Below, in pieces: positions 7,871 to 18,376 of a DNA stretch of 64,000 nucleotides; the stretch's first letter is position 1, and each line of letters opens with the position of its first letter. The DNA comes from Rhizobium sp. RU33A (GTDB lineage: Bacteria; Pseudomonadota; Alphaproteobacteria; Rhizobiales; Rhizobiaceae), in contig NZ_FTMQ01000004.1 of assembly GCF_900156055.1 (NCBI RefSeq), positions 310,001 through 374,000 of the forward strand, written 5' to 3'. Position numbers and translations under genes: made by a program. The notes under the pieces are model-generated. The model was given only the letters and a program-made list of their open reading frames with translations, searched no databases and was not told the DNA's origin.

Positions 7871-8800
7871 ATGCCGATCAGGATCCCCGATACGCTGCCC
7901 GCCTTTGAAACCCTCGTGCATGAGGGCGTGCGGGTCATGACCGAAACCATGGCCATTCGCCAGGACATTCGCCCGTTGCAGATCGGCCTGCTCAACCTCA
8001 TGCCGAACAAGATCAAGACCGAGGTGCAGTTCGCCCGGCTGATCGGTGCCTCACCGCTGCAGGTGGAGCTGACGCTGGTGCGGGTCGGCGGCCACAAGGC
8101 GAAGAACACGCCGGAAGAACATCTTCTTTCCTTCTACCAGACCTGGGACGAGGTAAAGGACCGCAAGTTCGACGGCTTCATCATCACCGGCGCACCTGTC
8201 GAGACCTTGCCCTTCGAGGAAGTGACCTACTGGCCGGAATTGGAAGATATCCTTGATTGGACCGAGACCAACGTGCATTCGACCATGAATGTCTGCTGGG
8301 GCGGCATGGCAGCGATCTACCACTTCCACAGGGTGCCGAAGCATGCGCTGAAGGAAAAGGCTTTCGGCGTCTATCGCCACCGCAACCTGGCGCCTTCTTC
8401 GGTGTACCTGAACGGCTTCTCTGATGATTTTCAGGTGCCAGTCTCGCGCTGGACGGAAGTGCGTCGCCAAGACATCGAGAAGGTGCCGGAACTGGAGATC
8501 CTGCTCGAATCCGATGAGATGGGTGTGTGCCTGGTGCAGGAGAAACGGGCCAAACGGCTCTACATGTTCAACCATGTCGAATATGACTCGACCTCGCTGG
8601 GCGACGAGTATTTCCGCGACAAGTCATCGGGCATCCCGATCAAGCTGCCGCACAACTATTTCCCGCACAACGACGACACGCTGACACCGCTCAACCGCTG
8701 GCGCGGCCACGCGCATCTTCTGTTCGGCAACTGGATCAACGAGATCTACCAGATGACGCCATACGATCTGAACGAGATCGGCAAGGATCTGGCTGGCTGA
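7871..8800 (+). CDS. metA: Homoserine O-acyltransferase MetA (probably acetyl-CoA specific)
   Basis: MetA acylates L-homoserine, the first committed step of methionine synthesis. The 309 residues carry the catalytic cysteine C142 (VCWGG) and the partners H235 and E237 (FNHVEYD), with K47 in the oxyanion region. Residue 111 is glutamate ([11 protein letters not shown]). In the Bacillus cereus enzyme Glu111 was shown to select acetyl-CoA, whereas E. coli has glycine and uses succinyl-CoA. The acetyl form is therefore the better guess, in line with what was reported for Agrobacterium MetA. The start at 7871 gives [12 protein letters not shown], the usual N-terminus. A start at 7823 would add 16 unlike residues. 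Control is by the upstream SAM-II riboswitch. Confidence 0.95.
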   Translation: MPIRIPDTLPAFETLVHEGVRVMTETMAIRQDIRPLQIGLLNLMPNKIKTEVQFARLIGASPLQVELTLVRVGGHKAKNTPEEHLLSFYQTWDEVKDRKFDGFIITGAPVETLPFEEVTYWPELEDILDWTETNVHSTMNVCWGGMAAIYHFHRVPKHALKEKAFGVYRHRNLAPSSVYLNGFSDDFQVPVSRWTEVRRQDIEKVPELEILLESDEMGVCLVQEKRAKRLYMFNHVEYDSTSLGDEYFRDKSSGIPIKLPHNYFPHNDDTLTPLNRWRGHAHLLFGNWINEIYQMTPYDLNEIGKDLAG

Positions 8801-8894
8801 CAGCGGCACGGGGGACGGGAGCGGATTTTGCCAGGACAGGCGGGGTCCGCTATGACAGGATGCCGCCGCCGATGAACCGAGCCATTGTCATCCG

Positions 8895-10079
8895 ATGTTT
8901 CTGCCGTTTTTTCTGCGTCTGAAAGAAGAGAAGGTTCCCGTGACCCTGCGGGAATACCTGGCGCTGCTCGAAGGCCTGCAGTCAGGTCTGGTCGACTTCG
9001 ATCCCGAAGGTTTCTATTATCTCGCCCGCACCACCCTGGTGAAGGACGAGCGCTTCATCGACCGATTCGACCGGGTTTTCTCCGAGATCTTCGGTGGCAT
9101 CCTGAGCGAGGGCGCAGCAGAAGGCGTCGATCGTCAGACGATCCCCGAAGACTGGCTGCGCAAGATCGCCGAAAGACACCTTTCGGACGAGGACAAGAAG
9201 CTGATCGAAGCGCTTGGCGGCTTCGACAAGCTGATGGAAACACTGAAAGAGCGGCTGGCAGAGCAGAAGGAGCGCCACCAGGGCGGCAACAAGTGGATCG
9301 GCACGGCCGGCACCTCGCCCTTCGGCGCCCATGGCTACAATCCGGAAGGTGTGCGCATCGGCCAGGAGGAAAGCCGGCACAGACGCGCAGTGAAGGTGTG
9401 GGACCAGCGCGAATTCCGCAATCTCGACGACCGCGTCGAACTCGGCACCCGCAACATCAAGGTGGCGCTTCGACGGCTGCGCCGCTTTGTGCGCGAGGGA
9501 GCAACGGAAGAACTGGATCTCTCCGGCACCATTCGCTCGACCGCAGAGCACGGCTATCTCGACGTGAAGACCCAACCCGAGCGACGCAATGCCGTGAAGC
9601 TGCTGATGTTCTTCGATATCGGCGGCTCGATGGACGATCATGTCCGCGAGGTTGAGGAACTGTTTTCCGCTGCGCGTTCGGAATTCCGGCACATGGAGTA
9701 TTTCTACTTCCACAACTGCCCCTATGAGCGCGTCTGGAAGGACAATCAGCGCCGCCACGCCGATACGATTCCGACATCAGACGTCATCAGAACGTTCGGC
9801 GCCGACTACCGGCTGATCTTCGTCGGCGACGCGGCGATGAGCCCCTACGAGGTCACCCATCCGGGCGGGTCGGTCGAGCACTGGAACACCGAAAGCGGGG
9901 CGGCCTGGATGACGCGATTGACCGATCACTTCCGCCGGCATCTCTGGATCAATCCGCTTCCGCAGGCGAACTGGGACTATACGATGTCCGTCGGCCTGAT
10001 TCGCTGGCTGATCGGCGACCGGATGTATCCGCTGACGCTGGGCGGCCTGGAGGCTGCAGCCCGCGAATTGGCGCGATGA
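8895..10079 (+). CDS. VWA (CoxE-like) domain protein
   Basis: A 394-residue cytosolic protein. The N-terminal 130 residues are helical and charged. The C-terminal half is a von Willebrand factor A domain of the CoxE type, beginning KLLMFFDIGGSMDDHV near residue 235. The MIDAS motif is D241-I-G-G-S, where the usual DxSxS has a glycine in place of the middle serine. Family members often work beside MoxR-type AAA ATPases in protein or metal-centre maturation, but no such ATPase gene is next to it here. The partner is therefore unknown. Confidence 0.8.
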   Translation: MFLPFFLRLKEEKVPVTLREYLALLEGLQSGLVDFDPEGFYYLARTTLVKDERFIDRFDRVFSEIFGGILSEGAAEGVDRQTIPEDWLRKIAERHLSDEDKKLIEALGGFDKLMETLKERLAEQKERHQGGNKWIGTAGTSPFGAHGYNPEGVRIGQEESRHRRAVKVWDQREFRNLDDRVELGTRNIKVALRRLRRFVREGATEELDLSGTIRSTAEHGYLDVKTQPERRNAVKLLMFFDIGGSMDDHVREVEELFSAARSEFRHMEYFYFHNCPYERVWKDNQRRHADTIPTSDVIRTFGADYRLIFVGDAAMSPYEVTHPGGSVEHWNTESGAAWMTRLTDHFRRHLWINPLPQANWDYTMSVGLIRWLIGDRMYPLTLGGLEAAARELAR

Positions 10080-10125
10080 CCGACAGACAAAAGACTGTGA
10101 TGAATTAAGGCGAGGAAACGACAGG

Positions 10126-11136
10126 ATGACGAAGACGATATTCGGCGTGATGCCCACGGGCGAGGCGGTCGAGAAGGTGGTGCTGAAGGGTGGAGGCCTG
10201 ACAGCCTCGATCATCACCTTTGGTGCAGTCCTGCAGGATCTGCGTCTGGAGGGACACGATGCACCACTGGTGCTCGGCTTCGAGGATCTCGCCGGCTATC
10301 TCGACCATTCCCCTTATTTCGGCGCGACACCCGGACGCTGCGCCAACCGTATTGGCAACGGCCGCTTCACCCTTGATGGCGTCGACTATCAGCTCGAGCT
10401 CAACGAGAAGGGGATCTCCCACCTGCATGGCGGCTCTGACGGCATGGGCCGACAGAACTGGACGATCCTCGATCATGGCGGCGATTTTGTCGTGATGGAG
10501 GTGACCGATCCGGACGGTCGCGCCGGCTATCCGGGGACCACGCGCACCCGTGCGAGTTTTGCGCTGAAGGATGGCGGCACCTTCTCTGCCCTCTATGAAA
10601 CAGTGACCGACAAGCCGACGATCGCCAATGTCTGCCACCACGCCTATTTCAATCTCGATGGCCGTGCGGACATCCTCGGCCATGATCTGATGATCGCGGC
10701 CGATCACTATACGCCTGTCGACGAGCGGCTGATCCCCACCGGAGAAATCAGGCCGGTCGAGAACACTGCTTTCGACTTCCGCGAGATGCGGCCGATCCGG
10801 CTCGAAGTCGAGGGCGAACAGCTCGGCTACGACCACAATTTCTGCTTCTCGAGCAGCCGGGTCGCCAAGCGCAGCGTCTCCCTGGCGCGTAGCGTCAATT
10901 CCGGCGTGACCATGGAGATCCTGACAACGGAACCTGGCGTGCAGTTCTACGCCGGCGGCAAGGTCGCTCCAGCCGTTCCCGGCCTTGACGGCCGCCGCTA
11001 CGGCGCCTTTGCCGGCTTTTGCATGGAAACCCAGGTCTGGCCGGATGCAATCAACCATGCGAACTTCCCGAACGCGGTACTGCGGCCGGGCGAAGTCCTG
11101 CGCCAGGAAACGGATTACGTCTTCTCGAAAGCCTGA
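10126..11136 (+). CDS. galM: Aldose 1-epimerase (galactose mutarotase)
   Basis: A 336-residue enzyme that interconverts the alpha and beta anomers of hexoses. Typical residues are present: the substrate arginine in GRCANRIGNG, the histidines in ISHLHGG and NVCHHAYFNL (general acid), and the catalytic-base glutamate in CMETQVWPDAINH. A good match in length and motif order. It could feed the galactose dehydrogenase pathway encoded at 56-64 kb, but there is no direct link in the sequence. It lies 46 bases after the VWA gene on the same strand. Confidence 0.93.
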   Translation: MTKTIFGVMPTGEAVEKVVLKGGGLTASIITFGAVLQDLRLEGHDAPLVLGFEDLAGYLDHSPYFGATPGRCANRIGNGRFTLDGVDYQLELNEKGISHLHGGSDGMGRQNWTILDHGGDFVVMEVTDPDGRAGYPGTTRTRASFALKDGGTFSALYETVTDKPTIANVCHHAYFNLDGRADILGHDLMIAADHYTPVDERLIPTGEIRPVENTAFDFREMRPIRLEVEGEQLGYDHNFCFSSSRVAKRSVSLARSVNSGVTMEILTTEPGVQFYAGGKVAPAVPGLDGRRYGAFAGFCMETQVWPDAINHANFPNAVLRPGEVLRQETDYVFSKA

Positions 11137-11139
11137 ATG

Positions 11140-11173
11140 AAAAAAACCGGCTGCGGGGCAACCTGCGGCCGGT
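11140..11173 (-). terminator. Rho-independent terminator of the tRNA-Gly gene
   Basis: On the minus strand a 12-bp stem with two mismatches (ACCGGCCGCAGG / CCCGCAGCCGGT, loop TTGC) runs into seven T residues. It lies about 70 bases beyond the tRNA 3' end and begins just after the galM stop. Confidence 0.75.
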
Positions 11174-11242
11174 AACGCGTTTCGACGCGACGCGCAAAGG
11201 CGCCACAAATCCCACGACGTCTGTCACTGCCTGAAGAAAGAA

Positions 11243-11317
11243 TGGAGCGGGTGAAGCGATTCGAACGCTCGACCCCAACCTTGGCAAGGTTGTGCTCTAC
11301 CCCTGAGCTACACCCGC
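11243..11317 (-). tRNA. tRNA-Gly (anticodon GCC)
   Basis: On the minus strand the 75 bases fold as a cloverleaf. The acceptor stem is GCGGGTG / CACCCGC, the D-arm is AGCTCAGGGGTAGAGC, the anticodon stem is AACCT / AGGTT with loop anticodon GCC, and the T-arm contains GTTCGAATC. The CCA end is encoded (TGG on the plus strand at 11243-11245). Confidence 0.97.
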
Positions 11318-11592
11318 TCATAACCTCGATCCTGGGGTAGTGTCTGGATCGTGGGCCGTCCGTCTTGCGGCGACGGGCGCTATATGGCCCAACCGATTTT
11401 CAAATGCAACAGGGAAATGACGGATCGTCGCGAAAAAAATCGAGAAAGGGCGCAACGACCTGAGAAAGCTCAGCTTTTCCGGGCTTTTGCGGCGTACGAA
11501 AGATTGCGAAACGTCGGTCCTGGACCTATTGCTAAACTGGAAATCCGATAGTGGGAGCTCAAGGCCCCCGACGATTCAGAGTGAGAACAGCC

Positions 11593-12096
11593 ATGACGAC
11601 AGCCAAAACCGCCGAAGACCTCTTTCGTTTCCTCGACGAACTCGGGATCGCCCACAAGACGAAGACCCACCCGCCGGTTTTCACCGTCGCGGAATCGGTC
11701 TCGCTGCGCGACGAGATCCCCGGCGGCCATACCAAAAACCTGTTCGTCAAGGACAAGAAGGACAACTTCTTCCTGCTGACGGTCGAGGAGAACGCATCGG
11801 TGGACCTGAAGACGGTGCACACGATCATCGGGGCTGCCAGTAAGGTGTCCTTCGGCAAGCCGGAAAAGCTGATGGAGTATCTCGGCGTCGTTCCGGGCTC
11901 GGTGACGGCCTTCGGTGCGATCAACGATACGGACAAGAATGTCACCTTCATCCTCGACAAGGATCTGATGGAGCATGACATCATCAATTGCCATCCGCTC
12001 TCCAACGACGCGACGACATCGATCGGCCGGGATGACCTCATCCGCTTCATGGAGGCAACCGGCCACACGCCGCTTGTCTTGAAAGTCTCGGGCTGA
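11593..12096 (+). CDS. YbaK/ProX-type aminoacyl-tRNA deacylase
   Basis: A 167-residue single-domain protein of the YbaK/aminoacyl-tRNA-deacylase family, related to the editing domain of prolyl-tRNA synthetase. Conserved elements are THPPVFTVAES (near 25-35), GGHTKNLFVKDKK and the HPLSN..TSIG segment near 140. The bacterial PrdX/ProXp-ala group hydrolyses Ala-tRNA(Pro). Start chosen at ATG 11593, since upstream sequence (11551 on) is not family-like. A stand-alone gene, followed after 68 bases by the thioredoxin gene. Confidence 0.87.
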   Translation: MTTAKTAEDLFRFLDELGIAHKTKTHPPVFTVAESVSLRDEIPGGHTKNLFVKDKKDNFFLLTVEENASVDLKTVHTIIGAASKVSFGKPEKLMEYLGVVPGSVTAFGAINDTDKNVTFILDKDLMEHDIINCHPLSNDATTSIGRDDLIRFMEATGHTPLVLKVSG

Positions 12097-12164
12097 CATA
12101 CGATCTTAACGGCAAGAACGTCAGCCTCCCCAAAGGCTGCGCAACAGGCGGGAGATGCGAGAAG

Positions 12165-13139
<975 letters not shown>

Positions 13140-13225
13140 GCCGCCGCCGGCCTTGAGTTTTGGCTGGCGCGACCCAGATAGAAGCAAGAACGAACGCCGG
13201 AATTTTCCGGACAGGATGTGCTTCG

Positions 13226-13903
13226 ATGCAAGTGGGAAATGCCCGATATCTGACGGCTGGTGACCTTCCCGAGACGGTACCGGTCTTCCCCATCTCAGGG
13301 GTGCTGCTGCTGCCCGGCGGCCAGCTGCCGCTGAACGTCTTTGAACCGCGATACCTCGCGATGCTGGATGCGGCGCTTTCCGGCAACCGACTGATCGGCA
13401 TGATCCAGCCGGCGATGTCGGAGGTGCAGGCCAACATTCTGCCCGAGCGCCCGCAACTGGCGCCCGTCGGCTGCCTTGGCAGGATTACCTCCTTCACCGA
13501 AACCGGCGATGGCCGCTACATCGTGTCGCTGGCAGGGGTGTGTCGTTTCCGGCTGATGGACGAGGTGACGACCAGCAAGCCCTTCCGCAGCTTCCAGATA
13601 GCCCCCTTCGTCGCCGATCTGAGTTCGGGAGAAGACGAGGGACAGGTCAACCGCATCGGCCTCCTGGCGGCTTTCAAGGCCTATCTGGAGGCAAACAAGC
13701 TCGAAGCCGATTGGGAAAGCGTCGAGCGCGCATCGAACCTGACGCTGGTGAACTCCCTGTCGATGATGTCGCCGTTTGGCCCGCCTGAAAAACAGGCGCT
13801 TCTGGAGGCGCCCGACCTGAAGACGCGTGCCGAGACCCTGATCGCGATTACCGAAATTGTCCTCGCCCGGACCTTCGGTGATTCCGATACCATGTTGCAG
13901 TGA
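13226..13903 (+). CDS. Lon N-terminal (substrate-binding) domain protein
   Basis: A 225-residue protein consisting only of a Lon-N/PUA-like domain. It begins with PVFPISGVLLLPGGQLPLNV, the standard start of the domain, and continues FEPRYLAMLDAAL. There is no AAA or protease domain. Stand-alone Lon-N proteins are common beside YbbN-type genes in rhizobia. Their role is not established. I chose ATG 13226, since an earlier start at 13160 adds 22 residues without family likeness. Confidence 0.85.
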   Translation: MQVGNARYLTAGDLPETVPVFPISGVLLLPGGQLPLNVFEPRYLAMLDAALSGNRLIGMIQPAMSEVQANILPERPQLAPVGCLGRITSFTETGDGRYIVSLAGVCRFRLMDEVTTSKPFRSFQIAPFVADLSSGEDEGQVNRIGLLAAFKAYLEANKLEADWESVERASNLTLVNSLSMMSPFGPPEKQALLEAPDLKTRAETLIAITEIVLARTFGDSDTMLQ

Positions 13904-13906
13904 CCC

Positions 13907-14104
13907 ATGGCCGATAATCCGACCAGCCTCATCGATCCGAAGATGCTCGAACTTCTGGTCTGTCCTTTGACGCAGGGGACCCTGAAATGGGACCGGGAGA
14001 AGAGCGAACTCGTCTCTGAGAAGGCGCGCCTCGCCTACCCCATCCGCGACGGAATACCGATCATGCTGGTTTCGGAAGCCCGCAAGCTGGAGATGCCCGC
14101 CTGA
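13907..14104 (+). CDS. Trm112/UPF0434-family small protein
   Basis: A 65-residue protein with the family core [16 protein letters not shown] and [16 protein letters not shown]. In many homologues the first motif is CPxCxG and binds zinc. Here only one cysteine remains (CPLTQG), as in other rhizobial members, so metal binding is doubtful. The gene starts three bases after the Lon-N stop, so it is very likely co-transcribed. Confidence 0.85.
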   Translation: MADNPTSLIDPKMLELLVCPLTQGTLKWDREKSELVSEKARLAYPIRDGIPIMLVSEARKLEMPA

Positions 14105-14141
14105 ACGGGCCTGCCCCTTTACCAGATCCGGAAATGAGCGC

Positions 14142-15356
14142 TCAGATGCTCTGGCCGCCCAGAAGCCGCGGCCCGGCATGCCCGGACGTGCCCGCAGCCT
14201 CGCGAATGAAGTAGGTCTTCAGGCCCGGGATCCGATCAACGACGCCAAGGCCGAAATCGCGCAGCACCCGGATCGGTGTCACGTCGTTCGAGAACAAACG
14301 GTTCAGCACATCCGTTGTGACCCCCATGCGGAACGTGTCGAAACGCCGCCAGATCTGGTAGCGCTCGAGCACATTGACCGAGCCGATATCGAGACCCAGG
14401 CGGTCGGCCTCAACGATCGTCTCCGCAAGTGCCGCGACGTCCTTGAAGCCGAGATTGAGGCCCTGACCGGAGATGGGATGGATGCCATGCGCCGCGTCGC
14501 CGGCAAGCGCCAGACGCGGCGCGATGAAGGCGCGGGCAAGGGTCAGACCGAGCGGGAAGGCCCGACGATCCGGTGTCGCACGGATGGTGCCGAGTTTGTG
14601 GCCGAAGCGGCGCTCGAGCTCGGCCTCGAACAACAGGTCATCGGAGGCGACGAGCCGGTCGGCATCATCAGTCCGCTCCGTCCAGACCAGAGACGAACGG
14701 TTGCCCTTCAGCGGCAGGATGGCAAACGGACCGGCCGGCAGGAAGTGCTCTTCTGCAACGCCGTCATGCGGCCGCTCGTGCTCCACGGTGGTGACGATGC
14801 CGGATTGGCCATACTTCCAGGTGACGGTCTTGATGCCGGCGAGATCGCGCAGCTTGGATCGCACGCCGTCGCAGGCAATGACGAGGCGTGACGAAACGAC
14901 GCTGCCATCCGAGAGCGTCAGTTCGGCACTCGGTCCGGTATCGCGAAAGCCGGTTGCCCGCAATCCATGCCGAATGGTGATGCCGCGTTCCTCGCAGGCC
15001 TGGCGCAATGCTGCGACCATGCTGACATTCGGGATCATGTGCGCGAAGGGCTGACCGTCTTCGACGGCACCATCAAAGGTCAGGAAGACCGGGCGCACGG
15101 GATCGGACGTTTTCGAATCGGTCACGATCATCCGGTTGATCGGCTGCGCATCCGGCTCGATCTGGTCCCAGAGCCCGAAAACATCGAGCATCTTGGTCGC
15201 AGCCGCAATGATCGCCGAGGCCCTCGGGTCCTTCTTCCACGCGTCCTCGGGCGCCGCTTCGACAACCTCGACGGCGAGATGCGGGGCCGCCTGCTTGATT
15301 GCGACTGCAGCGGAAAGACCGACATAGCCACCGCCGACGACGAGCACATCCAGCAT
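14142..15356 (-). CDS. FAD-dependent UbiH/UbiF/COQ6-type monooxygenase
   Basis: A 404-residue flavin hydroxylase of the ubiquinone-biosynthesis group. It has the N-terminal dinucleotide fold VLVVGGGYVGLSAA, the DG motif ACDGVRSKLRDLAG near residue 160, and the GD motif LALAGDAAHGIHPISGQGLN near 285. Members add hydroxyls to the ring of the ubiquinone precursor at the membrane. Which position this one modifies is not decidable. The start at 15356 gives MLDVLVVGGG; a longer frame to 15470 would overlap the divergent tesB start. The 83-base gap to tesB must hold both promoters. Confidence 0.88.
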   Translation of the reverse strand: MLDVLVVGGGYVGLSAAVAIKQAAPHLAVEVVEAAPEDAWKKDPRASAIIAAATKMLDVFGLWDQIEPDAQPINRMIVTDSKTSDPVRPVFLTFDGAVEDGQPFAHMIPNVSMVAALRQACEERGITIRHGLRATGFRDTGPSAELTLSDGSVVSSRLVIACDGVRSKLRDLAGIKTVTWKYGQSGIVTTVEHERPHDGVAEEHFLPAGPFAILPLKGNRSSLVWTERTDDADRLVASDDLLFEAELERRFGHKLGTIRATPDRRAFPLGLTLARAFIAPRLALAGDAAHGIHPISGQGLNLGFKDVAALAETIVEADRLGLDIGSVNVLERYQIWRRFDTFRMGVTTDVLNRLFSNDVTPIRVLRDFGLGVVDRIPGLKTYFIREAAGTSGHAGPRLLGGQSI

Positions 15357-15439
15357 GGCAAATTCCTTTGTTCTTGTAGACCTGATGACACCTATATAGA
15401 TCAGCCTTGAACGGGTGCCTATAAGCGGAGCAATGCAAT

Positions 15440-16324
15440 ATGTCGCAGCCATCTGGCCAGACCAAACCAATGCAAGACCTGATCGAGCGTCTCGATCTGG
15501 AAAAGCTGGAGGAAAACCTGTTTCGCGGTAGCAGTCCGCAGAACGGCTGGCAGCGCGTGTTCGGTGGCCTGGTCATCGCACAGGCCCTGATGGCGGCACA
15601 GCGCTGCGTCGACCCCGACCGCATCGTGCATTCGCTCCACGCCTATTTCATGCGCCCGGGCGATCCCTCCATCCCGATCGTCTATCAGGTCGAGCGCATC
15701 CGCGACGGCTCTTCCTTCACCACGCGCCGCGTTGTCGCGATCCAGCATGGCAAGGCGATCTTTTCCATGTCGGCCTCCTTCCAGGTGGAGGAACCGGGCT
15801 TTGATCACCAGGTGAAGATCCCGGACGTCGCCGCACCGGAACAGCTGATGGGCGAAGCGGAGTTTCGCGCTGCCTTCCTCGCCCAGGCGCCGGATACGGT
15901 GAAGACATACTGGGGCCGCGAGCGGCCGATCGAGATCCGCCCGACATCGCTGACCCACTATCTGTCCCGGGAAAAACTGGAACCGGAGGCCCATATCTGG
16001 GTTCGCGCATCCGGCCTCGTGCCCGACGACAGGCATTATCAGGCGGCAATCCTTGCGTATCTCTCGGACATGACCCTGCTCGACACCTCGCTCTATGCGC
16101 ACGGCACGTCGATCTTCGACCCCGAACTGCAGGTCGCCAGTCTCGACCATGCCATGTGGTTCCACCGTCCCTGCCGGCTGGATGACTGGCTACTCTACAC
16201 GCAAGACAGCCCCAGTGCGGCAGGCGCGCGCGGAATGACCCGCGGCAGCATCTTCACCCGCGACGGACGGCTGGTTGCCTCGGTGGCCCAGGAGGGGCTG
16301 ATCCGCAAACGGGCAAATGACTAG
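15440..16324 (+). CDS. tesB: Acyl-CoA thioesterase II
   Basis: A 294-residue double-hotdog thioesterase that hydrolyses acyl-CoA to free acid and CoA. Family signatures include NGWQRVFGGLVIAQAL (near 34-49), HSLHAYFMRPGDPSIPI (near 63-79), the aspartate-bearing LDHAMWFHRP near 235, and the C-terminal TRGSIFTRDGRLVASVAQEG. Length and motif order match E. coli TesB. Divergent from the UbiH-like gene and followed by the glnK regulatory region. Confidence 0.93.
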   Translation: MSQPSGQTKPMQDLIERLDLEKLEENLFRGSSPQNGWQRVFGGLVIAQALMAAQRCVDPDRIVHSLHAYFMRPGDPSIPIVYQVERIRDGSSFTTRRVVAIQHGKAIFSMSASFQVEEPGFDHQVKIPDVAAPEQLMGEAEFRAAFLAQAPDTVKTYWGRERPIEIRPTSLTHYLSREKLEPEAHIWVRASGLVPDDRHYQAAILAYLSDMTLLDTSLYAHGTSIFDPELQVASLDHAMWFHRPCRLDDWLLYTQDSPSAAGARGMTRGSIFTRDGRLVASVAQEGLIRKRAND

Positions 16325-16346
16325 ATTTAAGCCATTCGTGATATTC

Positions 16347-16363
16347 TGCACAATTTATGTGCG
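16347..16363 (+). promoter_or_regulatory. Putative NtrC binding site upstream of glnK
   Basis: TGCAC-N7-GTGCG matches the GCAC-N7-GTGC core of NtrC enhancer sites. It lies about 95 bases upstream of the -24/-12 element, the usual enhancer distance. A second, poorer GCGC-N5-GCGC repeat overlaps its right side. Confidence 0.6.
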
Positions 16364-16446
16364 CCCATTGCGCATTCATTTGCCTGTTTATTGGCTGCGT
16401 TTTTCATAGTCTTTAGATTTCAATAACTTATAGGCAATTCTGAATC

Positions 16447-16890
<444 letters not shown>

Positions 16891-16917
16891 GAACGGCTGT
16901 AAGGGGAGTTGTTACTG

Positions 16918-18279
16918 ATGTCATTTGCCAATCTGAATTCCAATCTCGTGCGCCTTGGCGCCGCGTCCGCAGCAGTGCTGGCGCCGGTTGTCGCCTTCGC
17001 GCAGGAAGCAGCGCCCGCTGCAGCCGAAGCAGTTGCTGCAGCTCCGGTTCCGGACAAGGGCGATACCGCCTTCATGTTCCTCTGCACCATCCTCGTCCTG
17101 TTCATGCTGATCCCGGGTCTGGCTCTCTTCTATGGCGGTCTGGTTCGCGCCAAGAACATGCTCTCGGTTCTCATGCAGTGCACCGTCATCGGTTCGACCG
17201 TAATGCTTGCCTGGGTGATCTACGGTTACTCGTTCGCCTTCGGCGGCTCGGAAAGCCCTTATTTCGGCGGCTTCGCCAAGTTGTTCCTCTCCGGCGTTAC
17301 GCCGGAAAGCACGGCAGCCACCTTCTCTGATGCCGTCATTCCGGAATACATCTTCATCATGTTCCAGATGACCTTCGCCGCCATCACGCCGGCCCTTATC
17401 GTCGGCGCCTTTGCGGAACGCATCAAGTTCTCCGCAGCAGTGCTCTTCTGCCTGCTCTGGGTCACCTTGGTCTACTTGCCGGTCGCTCACATGGTCTGGG
17501 ATGCCAACGGCCTGATCTTCGGCTGGGGTGCACTCGACTTCGCTGGCGGCACCGTCGTTCACATCAATGCCGGCGTGGCTGGTTTGATCGGTGCGATCAT
17601 GCTGGGCAAGCGCACGGGCTATGGCAAGGACATGATGGCTCCGCATTCGATGACGCTGACGCTCGTCGGTGCAGCCATGCTCTGGGTCGGCTGGTTCGGC
17701 TTCAACGCAGGCTCCAACCTCGAAGCCTCTGGTGGCGCCATGCTGGCGACCGTCAACACCTTCATCGCGACCGCAGCCGCTGTCGTCTCCTGGTGCCTGG
17801 TTGAAACCTTCACCCGTGGCAAGGCTTCGATGCTCGGCGCAGCTTCCGGCATGATCTCCGGCCTCGTTGCGATCACCCCGGCAGCCGGCATCGCCGGCCC
17901 GATGGGCGCGATCGTCATGGGTCTCATGGTTTCGCCGCTCTGCTACTTCTTCGTCGCCGTTGTGAAGAACAAGTTCGGCTATGACGACACCGCAGACGTC
18001 TTCGGCGTTCACGGTATCGGTGGCCTCTTTGGCGCCATCGCAACCGGCGTCTTCGCTTCCGCTTCGCTTGGCGGCATCGGCTACGCTGAAGGCGTGACCA
18101 TGGGCGGCCAGGTCATGACCCAGATCTATGCTGTCGTCGTCACCATTCTGTGGTGCGGCATTGGCTCGATCATCCTCTACAAGCTGGTCGATCTGATCGT
18201 CGGTCTGCGTGTGCCGGTTGAAGCCGAGCGCGAAGGCCTCGACCTCGCCTCGCATGGCGAAGCAGCCTACCACAGCTAA
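16918..18279 (+). CDS. amtB: Ammonium transporter
   Basis: A 453-residue Amt family channel for NH4+/NH3 across the inner membrane. It has a cleavable signal peptide (cut near AFA-QEA, residue 29), then about eleven membrane segments. The twin pore histidines sit in VVHINAGVAGLIGA and FGVHGIGGLFGA. The start at 16918 has AGGGGAG nine bases upstream. It forms an operon with glnK, 27 bases away. A strong terminator follows at 18314. Confidence 0.97.
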   Translation: MSFANLNSNLVRLGAASAAVLAPVVAFAQEAAPAAAEAVAAAPVPDKGDTAFMFLCTILVLFMLIPGLALFYGGLVRAKNMLSVLMQCTVIGSTVMLAWVIYGYSFAFGGSESPYFGGFAKLFLSGVTPESTAATFSDAVIPEYIFIMFQMTFAAITPALIVGAFAERIKFSAAVLFCLLWVTLVYLPVAHMVWDANGLIFGWGALDFAGGTVVHINAGVAGLIGAIMLGKRTGYGKDMMAPHSMTLTLVGAAMLWVGWFGFNAGSNLEASGGAMLATVNTFIATAAAVVSWCLVETFTRGKASMLGAASGMISGLVAITPAAGIAGPMGAIVMGLMVSPLCYFFVAVVKNKFGYDDTADVFGVHGIGGLFGAIATGVFASASLGGIGYAEGVTMGGQVMTQIYAVVVTILWCGIGSIILYKLVDLIVGLRVPVEAEREGLDLASHGEAAYHS

Positions 18280-18313
18280 GATCCCTCGGATCCTTGCAGT
18301 TCAAATGCGGCAG

Positions 18314-18343
18314 CGCCCGGGTCTCATCACCCGGGCGTTTTTT
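18314..18343 (+). terminator. Rho-independent terminator of glnK-amtB
   Basis: CGCCCGGGT / ACCCGGGCG stem with a six-base loop followed by six T residues, 34 bases after the amtB stop. Confidence 0.92.
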
Positions 18344-18376
18344 ATGGAGAATTGACGACGGCTTCCCGTCACGCAT

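Noticed and set aside
16921-18273. 450-residue open frame opposite amtB
   Set aside because: Complement of a hydrophobic channel gene gives a charged Glu/Asp/His-rich product; a known artefact.
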